From the NCBI GenBank assembly GCA_030626465.1, contig DAOUOU010000060.1, positions 1 through 13,764 of the forward strand: DNA of 13,764 bases, read 5' to 3'. The stretch comes from Bacteroidales bacterium (GTDB taxonomy: Bacteria > Bacteroidota > Bacteroidia > Bacteroidales > UBA10428). This document shows positions 8,153 through 13,764 of the stretch, piece by piece (within the stretch, counting starts at the first letter, position 1; the number at the start of each line of letters is the position of its first letter). The position numbers and the translations under genes are program-made. Below the pieces are notes generated by a model that searched no databases, was not told the DNA's origin, and saw only the letters and a program-made list of their open reading frames with translations.

Positions 8153-8812
8153 CTACACACTGAAAAATCCCGAATTTAGAACTTTGTTGTATGCATAGTC
8201 ATTGAATGTATACAAGTCTTTATATGTTTCAGGAATAATGATTGATTTATCAATTAATTGCTGAATCAGAAGCTCACTCTCTTCCCTCGATCCGGTAATC
8301 TGAAAATAAACAGCATTTAATTGTTCAAGAGGAAACACAGTTGGCAAAAGTTCTTTGTTTATCACCGATTGCATTACCAGTTTTTTCAAAAAAAGTTTAG
8401 CTTTTGATAATATCTCTCCGTGATCGAATGCCAGGGAAGGAGTTTGAAGTAAGGGAAACCATTCAGCATTTGCAGCATCGTCGCCTGCTTTTGCTACAGC
8501 AGAGTCCCAATTGATAAAGCCGATAAATACAACCGAAACGGTCCATCCCCTGGGATCGCGACCCGGTGCTGATGCTGTATAGAACTGTTGTAATCCTTTG
8601 ACGGAAAGTGAAGTTTCCTCCTTTATCTCACGTATTACAGCATCTTCAACCGTCTCGTTCTCATTAACAAATCCTCCCGGAAAAGCCCACTGGTTCTTGT
8701 AAGGTTCAACAGCTCTCTGAACGAACAACACATCGAGTTCATTCACGGTATAGGTTAATAAAATTGCATCAACAGTTAGTGCAGGATGAGGATAAGAATA
8801 GCAATAGGACAT
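8153..8812 (-). CDS. Nudix hydrolase-like protein with NrtR-type C-terminal region
   Basis: A 219-aa cytoplasmic protein. The start (YPHPALTVDAILL) and PFGFVN-like core are typical of the ADP-ribose-type Nudix/NrtR group. The Nudix box runs from G47 to L69: GFVNENE, seven residues, then REIKEET. All metal-binding acidic residues (E62, E65, E66) are present; only the usual Gly before the last hydrophobic residue is Ser (S68). Residues from about 155 (LLPTVFPLEQLNAVYFQI) match the start of the winged helix in NrtR-family regulators. The following part is short and lacks the D-K-R-N-F-R-K stretch common there. It may therefore be an ADP-ribose pyrophosphatase, a ligand-sensing repressor, or both. 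AAAGGA lies directly before the ATG. It is downstream of the 411-aa exported protein gene. Confidence 0.85.
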   Translation of the reverse strand: MSYCYSYPHPALTVDAILLTYTVNELDVLFVQRAVEPYKNQWAFPGGFVNENETVEDAVIREIKEETSLSVKGLQQFYTASAPGRDPRGWTVSVVFIGFINWDSAVAKAGDDAANAEWFPLLQTPSLAFDHGEILSKAKLFLKKLVMQSVINKELLPTVFPLEQLNAVYFQITGSREESELLIQQLIDKSIIIPETYKDLYTFNDYAYNKVLNSGFFSV

Positions 8813-8846
8813 TCCTTTGCTGTGATTTATTTTTTGTAAATAAAGG

Positions 8847-8872
8847 TAGGTATCTTTTCTTATTTATACCTA
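8847..8872 (-). terminator. Inverted repeat at the 3' end of the 411-aa protein gene
   Basis: TAGGTAT (8847-8853) and ATACCTA (8866-8872) form a perfect 7-bp stem with a 12-nt loop. It overlaps the TAG stop of the upstream gene and sits 35 bp before the Nudix ATG. There is no strong U-run after it on the minus strand, only a mixed AT stretch, so it may be a weak or partial terminator, or an operator for the Nudix gene. Confidence 0.3.
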
Positions 8873-10105
8873 AAGAGACTGCATTTCTGCATCAAACTGA
8901 AGAGGAGGTAAAAATTTGCTAATTGTACGAGTAAAATAAGTGCTTTCAACCCTTGTGTAGCAGACAATGTACTGATATTTATTTTCTGTAGGATTGTATC
9001 TGAATTCAGATACCTGATCTTCATCTTTGAAAGGGATCAGATAGGTATGGCCCATTCTGACTACTTTTCCAAGTTTTGCCAGACGATTAATCCGTATGTA
9101 CTCAATAAGCTTTCGATCAGCGTTAAGTATAGCCTCTCCTTTTTTAACATTGTAATTCTTTGCAGCCGGCTGAAAGTATCCTACAACAACAATTTTATCA
9201 TGCCATTTATATATACCTGCACGGTTTAAGGTATCAAGCCGGGCAATTGTAGACTGCCCCCCAATACTGGCAAATGCTGAATTGCTCCCTTTTCGTTTAT
9301 AATAATCGGCAATTGATGTAACTACAAGGTTTTCCTGTCTGGCGAAGTAAAGTGTATCAAGTGAGGACAATTTGTTGGATGCATAGGTATAGCAGTGTTC
9401 AGCCAATTTTCCTGCTTCTTTTATCAACTCCAGACTATCTGATTCAACAAGAGGATTAAAAATCTTCTGAAATGCCTTCTCACTCTCAGTTAATATTGCC
9501 AGATCGTATGTATAATAAAAATCGAAAATTATTGAATTGATATAAGTTTTATAACGATGCAGGTATAGGTAAACCGTTGTCAGCTTCTTTTCAAGCGCAT
9601 ATTTCAAAGCGAGGTCAGTCATCCGTTGAGCTCTTTTCAATGAATATTCATCACCCTCATTGACAAAACGATAGAACTCTTTCTTAAATATTTTTTCTTT
9701 TGCAAAAAGTGCCTGGTATTTTCTTTGCTGGTCGGCAATTTCACTGGTTATCTTCTTCCTGTATTCCTTATAAAAATCTTCAGCTTTCCTGTCGCCCCGT
9801 TTTTGAACACTCTTTAACCTCGATTTAACCAGGTCTTGAGCTTTTTCCAGTTCCTCATCAAAAACTAATCTATAATAATGACTCAGGAATATTGTAAAAT
9901 CCAGATCTCTTTTAACGAAAAAATAATTTACTGCGCGGGATTCAGCCAAACGGGGGATTTCTCTCTCAAGAGTATTGATCCTCTGATCAAGACTATCCAG
10001 CAGTTTTTTTGTTGCCGGATCATAAAAAGACTCCTGCCCGCAAAGACAGGAGAATGATGCATATAGAAAAATAAAAAATGATACTATGTAGCCTGGCACT
10101 CTCAT
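8870..10105 (-). CDS. Exported helical protein of unknown function
   Basis: I do not recognise this 411-aa protein. It begins with a hydrophobic segment (residues 5-23) ending in CLCG before QESF, a likely signal peptide. The two cysteines do not fit a lipobox well. Residues about 30-270 are highly charged and probably almost all helical, including a likely coiled coil at 85-145 rich in Lys, Glu and Arg. The tail from about 296 (GIYKWHDKIVVVGYFQP) looks like a small beta-rich domain, ending in aromatic strands (YIVCYTRVESTYFTRTI). It carries no visible catalytic motif. The helical-then-beta layout would suit a periplasmic binding or adaptor role, but that is inference. It is followed after 40 bp by a hairpin and then by the Nudix gene. 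Confidence 0.8.
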   Translation of the reverse strand: MRVPGYIVSFFIFLYASFSCLCGQESFYDPATKKLLDSLDQRINTLEREIPRLAESRAVNYFFVKRDLDFTIFLSHYYRLVFDEELEKAQDLVKSRLKSVQKRGDRKAEDFYKEYRKKITSEIADQQRKYQALFAKEKIFKKEFYRFVNEGDEYSLKRAQRMTDLALKYALEKKLTTVYLYLHRYKTYINSIIFDFYYTYDLAILTESEKAFQKIFNPLVESDSLELIKEAGKLAEHCYTYASNKLSSLDTLYFARQENLVVTSIADYYKRKGSNSAFASIGGQSTIARLDTLNRAGIYKWHDKIVVVGYFQPAAKNYNVKKGEAILNADRKLIEYIRINRLAKLGKVVRMGHTYLIPFKDEDQVSEFRYNPTENKYQYIVCYTRVESTYFTRTISKFLPPLQFDAEMQSL

Positions 10106-10163
10106 CTCGCAATTGTATTCTCCTGATTAATGATACGAGCAGAATAAAAGAGAGTAAGCCCTA

Positions 10164-10213
10164 AGTGAGGTAATTTATATCACTGTTTTGCGGAGATATA
10201 TATCACCGAGTGA
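10164..10213. promoter_or_regulatory. Paired short palindromes upstream of the 411-aa protein gene
   Basis: Two small inverted repeats share the same half-site: AGTGA-N11-TCACT (10164-10184) and TCAC-CGA-GTGA (10203-10213). Each is preceded or overlapped by TATATCAC, which occurs twice about 22 bp apart. They lie some 60-110 bp upstream of the 411-aa protein ATG and just after the aldolase remnant. They could be operator half-sites, or remnants of decayed coding DNA. Confidence 0.22.
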
Positions 10214-10233
10214 AATGCAACCTTGATGATGAT

Positions 10234-10493
10234 TTAAACCGATTGATAATTCCTGTAATTGCCTACCAGGGAATTTAAGGATTCTTCGATCAGATCAAAA
10301 CGATTTTCGGATAGCCATTTTGGTCTGATAACACTGACTCCAAATCCAAAAGGTATGCGGCACGATCTGTATTCATGGTGATTTCAAGAAAGCGAATTTT
10401 TACTCTATTAAAAATCTCAACAAGAGACTGAAGATCTTTCTCTGCAAAACAACGGAGTATACCAATTAAGGGTAAATCATCTTTCTCAATCAT
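10234..10493 (-). pseudogene. KDPG aldolase remnant: internal deletion and frameshift
   Basis: From the ATG at 10493 the frame encodes the N-terminus of a 2-keto-3-deoxy-6-phosphogluconate aldolase. LPLIGILRCF (7-16) and IRFLEITMNT (33-42) match the family's first strand and the segment with the catalytic Glu (here E37). It stops at 10290 after 67 codons, against roughly 200 in intact enzymes. A second frame overlapping the end of the first reads FGFGVSVIRPKWL, continues through RFDLIEESLNSLV and stops at 10234. It resembles the family's C-terminal phosphate-binding strand and last helix. The middle, including the Schiff-base lysine strand, is gone. The best reading is a deletion of about 130 codons joined out of frame. 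The N-terminal match is firm; the C-terminal match is less so. Confidence 0.6.
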
Positions 10494-10521
10494 CTGTATG
10501 AATTATTCTAAAGTATAATTC

Positions 10522-10529
10522 TAAATTTG
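10522..10529 (+). promoter_or_regulatory. Candidate -7 promoter element of osmC-metZ
   Basis: TAAATTTG matches the Bacteroidota -7 consensus TAnnTTTG and would give a leader of about 55 nt before the osmC ATG. No TTG lies at the usual -33 distance, so the call is tentative. The 98-bp gap between the aldolase remnant and osmC shows no structured leader such as a SAM riboswitch. Confidence 0.33.
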
Positions 10530-10591
10530 TTTGATTAAAAATACGAAAATAATCTTCTGTAATGAATTTCAATGAATAATAGGAATATGCC

Positions 10592-11026
10592 ATGAGAATT
10601 GAACTTAAACGCTTAAATGAAGCCTGTTATATAGAAGCCAGAAATGAGGATGGAAATAGTATTCACATAGATGGTGCTCCTGAAATAGGAGGAGAAAACA
10701 AAGGATTCAGGCCAATGCAACTGCTGGCTGCAGGAGCAGGAGGTTGCAGTTCAATTGATATCATAACCATTCTAAAAAAACAGAGGCAGCCGTTAAAATC
10801 TCTGGAGGTTTTGGTTGATGCAGAGCGTGAAGAAGATGCAGTACCTTCATTATTTAAAACCATTCATTTGCACTATATTCTCGGTGGACAACTTGAAAAG
10901 GATAAGGTTGAAAAGGCTATAAATTTATCATTGGAGAAGTATTGTTCGGTAGTTAAGCTCCTTGAAAAAACGGCTAAAATCAGTTATAGTTACAAAATAA
11001 TACCTGGTTCATATGAAAAAGAATAA
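10592..11026 (+). CDS. OsmC family protein
   Basis: A 144-aa cytoplasmic protein of the OsmC/Ohr thiol-dependent peroxidase superfamily, closer to the YhfA-like branch than to Ohr. It shows the two family cysteines: C52 in AGAGGCSSIDI, at the start of the long central helix, and C118 in EKYCSVVKLL. The P-M-Q-L-L-A-A stretch before C52 is typical. These cysteines reduce hydroperoxides in characterised relatives, but the role of this subgroup is less certain. TAGGA lies 8 nt before the ATG and supports this start. The last 14 nt overlap the start of metZ in a different frame, so the two are translationally coupled. The pairing suggests a role in thiol or sulfur metabolism, possibly protecting sulfide or thiol intermediates. 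That role is inference. Confidence 0.9.
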   Translation: MRIELKRLNEACYIEARNEDGNSIHIDGAPEIGGENKGFRPMQLLAAGAGGCSSIDIITILKKQRQPLKSLEVLVDAEREEDAVPSLFKTIHLHYILGGQLEKDKVEKAINLSLEKYCSVVKLLEKTAKISYSYKIIPGSYEKE

Positions 11027-12191
11027 AAAATTTGAAACCAAAGCAATCAGGACGCAGGTTGAGCGCTCATCTCAAAAGGAACATAGTGTTCCCATATTTG
11101 CTACATCGAGCTTTGTTTTTGATAACGCTGAGCAGGCGCGAGCAATATTTGCAGAAGAAATTGAAGGAAACATATATTCACGGTATTCCAATCCGAATAA
11201 TGATGAATTCATTGAAAAATTATGTTTGATGGAAGAAACCGAGCAAGGAATATCAACTTCTTCAGGTATGGCTGCAATATTCCTATCTCTTACCTCTCAT
11301 CTTAGATCTGGTGATCATATTGTAGCTTCCAGGAGCCTGTTTGGTTCTACTCACCAGTTGTTGACAAGTATATTACCTCGCTGGGGTATTACACATACCT
11401 ATGTTGATATACACGACAACAATGCCTGGGAAGAAGCTATAATGCCACAAACAAAATTGCTATTTACCGAAACTCCATCAAATCCAGGACTGGATTTGTG
11501 CGATTTAAGTTTTATTGGTACACTCGCCAGGAATTACAACTGCCTGTTTGTAGTTGACAATTGTTTTGCAACGCCCTATCTGCAAAATCCTGTTAAGTAT
11601 GGCGCACATCTGATCTGCCACTCTGCAACAAAATTTATTGATGGACAGGGTCGAACACTGGGTGGAGCCGTGCTGGGACCGGCTGACATTATTAAGGAGA
11701 TATACTTCATGGCAAAACAGACAGGTCCTTCCCTTTCGCCTTTCAATGCCTGGATACTTTCAAAAAGTCTTGAAACACTTGCGATAAGAATGGAAAAACA
11801 TTGTAGCAATGCTTCTGAACTTGCCAGCTATTTAGTAAAATCAAAGGATGTAAAAACTGTAAAATATCCCTTCCTTCCCTCCCATCCACAGGTTGAGCTG
11901 GCAAGACAACAAATGAGCCTTGGGGGGGCGCTTGTTACATTTGAACTCGAAGGTGGTATAGAATCTTGCAATAAATTCCTGGATAACATCAAATTACTCT
12001 CCCTTACATCAAATTTAGGAGATACAAGGACGACCTTAACACATCCTGCTACAACCACACATTCAAAGCTCACGCCAGAAGAGCGTGAAGCTGTTGGTAT
12101 TACAGATGGATTAATAAGAATCTCAGTTGGACTGGAGCATATCGATGATATAGTTGACGATATTCGTCAAGCCATTGAAAAATCCAAATGA
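11013..12191 (+). CDS. metZ: O-succinylhomoserine sulfhydrylase (MetZ-like), PLP enzyme
   Basis: A 392-aa Cys/Met-metabolism PLP enzyme. It is expected to join an activated homoserine with sulfide to make homocysteine, the direct sulfhydrylation route to methionine. Visible features are YSRYSNP (55-61, phosphate-binding Tyr and Arg from the neighbouring subunit), SSGMAA (83-88), D182 in VVDN for the pyridine nitrogen, and the Schiff-base lysine K207 in SATKFIDGQGR. The DGQGR-LGGAV sequence after the lysine and TGPSLSPFNAW further on are typical of MetZ rather than cystathionine gamma-synthase. Whether the donor is the succinyl or acetyl ester cannot be settled by eye. The start overlaps osmC by 14 nt. 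It ends 11 bp from the convergent regulator gene. No other methionine gene is in the window. Confidence 0.9.
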   Translation: MKKNKKFETKAIRTQVERSSQKEHSVPIFATSSFVFDNAEQARAIFAEEIEGNIYSRYSNPNNDEFIEKLCLMEETEQGISTSSGMAAIFLSLTSHLRSGDHIVASRSLFGSTHQLLTSILPRWGITHTYVDIHDNNAWEEAIMPQTKLLFTETPSNPGLDLCDLSFIGTLARNYNCLFVVDNCFATPYLQNPVKYGAHLICHSATKFIDGQGRTLGGAVLGPADIIKEIYFMAKQTGPSLSPFNAWILSKSLETLAIRMEKHCSNASELASYLVKSKDVKTVKYPFLPSHPQVELARQQMSLGGALVTFELEGGIESCNKFLDNIKLLSLTSNLGDTRTTLTHPATTTHSKLTPEEREAVGITDGLIRISVGLEHIDDIVDDIRQAIEKSK

Positions 12192-12198
12192 TTTGAAA

Positions 12199-12212
12199 CC
12201 AGTTATGACTGG
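12199..12212. terminator. Short hairpin between convergent metZ and the S24 regulator
   Basis: CCAGT and ACTGG form a 5-bp stem with a 4-nt loop. It lies just after the metZ stop and overlaps the stop codon of the convergent gene. On the minus strand it is followed by TTTC and, later, a T-rich stretch; on the plus strand there is no U-tract. It could serve as a weak bidirectional terminator in the 11-bp gap, but the stem is short. Confidence 0.3.
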
Positions 12213-13033
12213 CCACTTTCACCTTTCTGCGTAAAAATTTTGCTTTTCACTTTGTCCATATCATTTTTCAGGTTAGCTACCGTTTTTAATAATTTATCCT
12301 GAGGGAGAGCGGGTTCCGGCAACTCAGCGCTAATGTAATGCGTAAATTTCCAAACTTCCTTAATCTCTGACACAGGTACTTCATAGGGTTCATAAAGCGG
12401 ATTTAAGGAATACAATCGAAGCTTGCCTTCTTCTTTGATCAGGTTTTCTGTAATTTTAAACACTATACCGTCATCGAGAGTAAAGATTATATATGCCTGT
12501 CCTGAAATAATATTACTCCAGTCCTGCAAATACTCACCTGTTACCCATGCACCTTCCGGTATAGGCAACATTGAATCGCCGCTTAGCTGAAAAGTACGGT
12601 ACTTTTTTTGCCGCGAAAGAAAGGGAAGTTGGAATTTTGGAAGTTGACTGATAAACTCCGGATCGGCAAAACCAGTAGCATAACCAGCCTTGGCTTTTTC
12701 GTTTACAAGTTCAATATTTTCATTGTTGTCGGCATTAATTGTAGTTGCCAATATGCGTAATTTACCTCCCCTTATAAATACATCCTCCCCTCTTTCAAGT
12801 TGTCTGAGCTGCAGCTCTGATAACTTTTGAATTTCAATATTCAGTAAAGTATCAATGGCAATGCTGTAAAACTTTGAAAAGCTAAACAAAGCTGAAATAG
12901 TCGGCTGACTTACCTCGTTTTCATAGCCACTTAGTGTTGGACGCTTCATCCCCAGGTATTCAGCCACTTCATCCTGGGTAAATCCTTTGCGTTTACGCAG
13001 GAACTTAATGTTATTACTAAAGTAGGTTTTCAT
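12203..13033 (-). CDS. XRE-type helix-turn-helix, LexA-like S24 repressor
   Basis: A 276-aa regulator, numbered from the ATG at 13033. Residues 8-60 form an XRE helix-turn-helix (RKRKGFTQDEVAEYLGMK, then RPTLSGYENE). The C-terminal part is a LexA/UmuD S24 peptidase domain. It keeps the Ala-Gly cleavage site (A116-G117 in KAGYATGF), the catalytic Ser 154 in SGDSMLP and the general-base lysine, K193 in IVFKIT. Their spacing is close to that of E. coli LexA. Self-cleavage triggered by RecA filaments is therefore plausible and would relieve repression. The frame runs up to 13081, but the extra 16 residues are low-complexity and precede the usual XRE start. It is divergent from dinB, so damage-induced control of that polymerase is the natural inference. 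A phage CI-like origin is less likely, as no phage genes are near. Confidence 0.9.
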   Translation of the reverse strand: MKTYFSNNIKFLRKRKGFTQDEVAEYLGMKRPTLSGYENEVSQPTISALFSFSKFYSIAIDTLLNIEIQKLSELQLRQLERGEDVFIRGGKLRILATTINADNNENIELVNEKAKAGYATGFADPEFISQLPKFQLPFLSRQKKYRTFQLSGDSMLPIPEGAWVTGEYLQDWSNIISGQAYIIFTLDDGIVFKITENLIKEEGKLRLYSLNPLYEPYEVPVSEIKEVWKFTHYISAELPEPALPQDKLLKTVANLKNDMDKVKSKIFTQKGESGQS

Positions 13034-13079
13034 CTGTTTAAAATTTTTTTGTATACGAAAAGAAGCAAAAAAAAATTGC

Positions 13080-13132
13080 ACATTCAGGAACCAGGCTTCG
13101 CCCTCTCACATGAAAATTTTACTCCTGAATGT
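13080..13132. repeat. Perfect 10-bp inverted repeat in the regulator leader
   Basis: ACATTCAGGA (13080-13089) pairs exactly with TCCTGAATGT (13123-13132) across a 33-nt spacer. The spacer itself holds GGCTTCGCC (a 3-bp stem with a 3-nt loop) and the palindrome AAAATTTT. It starts 47 bp upstream of the regulator ATG. It could be an RNA hairpin in the leader, a pair of operator half-sites, or a small dispersed repeat. Confidence 0.6.
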
Positions 13133-13154
13133 TTGTTAAACTTTTATGCTATAC

Positions 13155-13201
13155 CACAAAGTCATGCAAAGTAGGCACAAAGCAACACAAAAAACTTTGT
13201 G
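13155..13201. promoter_or_regulatory. Helically phased CAAA repeats with a closing inverted copy
   Basis: CAAA recurs at 13157, 13167, 13178 and 13188, steps of 10, 11 and 10 bp, with two of the copies within CACAAAG. A reversed copy, CTTTGTG, at 13195-13201 pairs with CACAAAG at 13176-13182. Repeats on one DNA face fit cooperative protein binding or bending between the divergent genes. No protein is assigned. Confidence 0.4.
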
Positions 13202-13319
13202 AGACAGCCTTGCTCGTTTCATAATGCATTTGATTTTCAGTAAAAATAGAAAATGATTACATAATAAACAATAATTTGTTGTTTTTTTAATCAAAAAATT
13301 GTACATTATTTTCACAAGA

Positions 13320-13338
13320 TTGATTATTAATTAATCAA
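13320..13338. promoter_or_regulatory. 19-bp palindrome at the dinB start, candidate operator
   Basis: TTGATTA and TAATCAA are perfect 7-bp arms around a 5-bp centre (TTAAT). The site ends 5 bp before the dinB ATG, covering the leader and ribosome-binding area. A partial copy of the right arm (TTAATCAAAA) lies about 45 bp upstream. It is a reasonable operator candidate for the divergent XRE/S24 repressor, but AT-rich DNA produces such symmetry fairly easily. Confidence 0.4.
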
Positions 13339-13343
13339 ACGAA

Positions 13344-13764
13344 ATGAGAGAGGAAGAAGGAAACAGAAGAAATGTAGTGCACCTGGACCTGGATACTTTT
13401 TTTGTATCGGTAGAACGGCTCATAAACAGCAAACTCGAAGGAAAGCCCATTATCATTGGAGGCACTTCCGATCGTGGTGTAGTGACATGCTGCAGCTACG
13501 AGGCACGTACTTACGGAGTGCATTCAGCCATGCCCATGAAAATGGCACGGCTGCTATGCTCAGATGCCATAATCGTTCGCGGAGATATGGAGCTGTACAG
13601 CAAATACTCGCGCCTGGTAACAGATATTATTACCGAACGCGCTCCGCTGCACGAAAAAGCTTCAGTAGATGAATTTTATATTGACATCACAGGCATGGAC
13701 CGCTTTTTCGGATGCCTCAAATGGACACAGGAACTAAGGCAGTCCATTATAAAAAATACGGGTC
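13344..13764 (+). CDS. dinB: Y-family DNA polymerase (DinB/Pol IV), N-terminal part
   Basis: Translesion DNA polymerase, cut by the window edge after 140 codons of an expected 350-400. The frame starts at ATG 13344 with a short charged lead, then HLDLDTFFVSVE (13-24). D15 is the first metal-binding Asp and F20 aligns with the steric-gate Phe that excludes ribonucleotides. SYEARTYGVHSAMPM (51-65) is the Y-family finger motif, and SVDEFYID (107-114) supplies the second metal pair, D109 and E110. All visible catalytic residues are intact. Lines counted across this gene are about 50-53% G+C, against roughly 28-45% in sampled lines of other genes here, which may hint at a different history. It is divergent from the S24 repressor, which likely controls it. 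UmuC-like members of the family share these motifs, so the exact subgroup is not settled. Confidence 0.93.
   Translation, partial: MREEEGNRRNVVHLDLDTFFVSVERLINSKLEGKPIIIGGTSDRGVVTCCSYEARTYGVHSAMPMKMARLLCSDAIIVRGDMELYSKYSRLVTDIITERAPLHEKASVDEFYIDITGMDRFFGCLKWTQELRQSIIKNTG

Noticed and set aside
10494..10591. SAM riboswitch ahead of osmC-metZ
   Set aside because: The gap is only 98 bp, AT-rich, and shows no multi-stem structure or conserved SAM-I or SAM-II core.
13052..13057. GTATAC and TGTACA palindromes in the regulator-dinB gap
   Set aside because: Six-base palindromes with no extended arms are expected by chance in this length of DNA.
13034..13081. Longer start of the S24 regulator at 13081
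   Set aside because: The added residues are low-complexity and XRE domains normally start close to the ATG at 13033.
12203..13343. Prophage remnant suggested by a CI-like repressor
   Set aside because: No integrase, phage structural genes or attachment repeats are present, and the neighbour is a polymerase, which fits a damage-response pair better.

Overview
The window looks like a chromosomal segment from a member of the Bacteroidota, probably in the Bacteroidales/Marinilabiliales range. The grounds are an AT-rich genome, a fused ResB-CcsA cytochrome c maturase, many exported proteins whose predicted mature end starts with Q or a nearby acidic residue, weak Shine-Dalgarno signals and several TAnnTTTG-like -7 promoter elements. 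No rRNA, tRNA, CRISPR array, transposase or integrase was seen. The taxonomic call is inference; no marker gene for species is present.

Left part (1-4673). On the minus strand lie the first 25 codons of an exported protein cut by the window edge, then ccsBA (system II haem export and cytochrome c ligation), then an exported MsrA methionine sulfoxide reductase. Diverging from msrA on the plus strand is a small exported START/SRPBCC-fold protein. Most of this block acts in the membrane or periplasm.

Middle (4687-10105). A run of minus-strand genes: a two-domain exported M16 zinc protease, a small SpoIIAA/STAS-like protein just upstream of it, a Nudix protein with an NrtR-like C-terminal tail, and a 411-residue exported helical protein that I do not recognise. 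Between the STAS-like and Nudix genes is a signal-peptide-like reading frame that lacks a start and looks like a frameshifted small gene.

Right part (10234-13764). A decayed KDPG aldolase keeps its N-terminus and apparently its C-terminus, with the catalytic middle deleted. Divergent from it is a translationally coupled osmC-metZ pair (thiol peroxidase-like protein plus homoserine-ester sulfhydrylase). Convergent with metZ is an XRE/S24 LexA-like repressor with an intact Ala-Gly cleavage site and Ser/Lys dyad. It is transcribed divergently from a Y-family DNA polymerase (dinB) that runs off the window. The 310-bp region between them is rich in symmetry: a 10-bp perfect inverted repeat, helically phased CAAA repeats and a 19-bp palindrome against the dinB start. 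This repressor-polymerase pair and its control region are the most interesting part of the window. I found no convincing wholly new multi-gene system.
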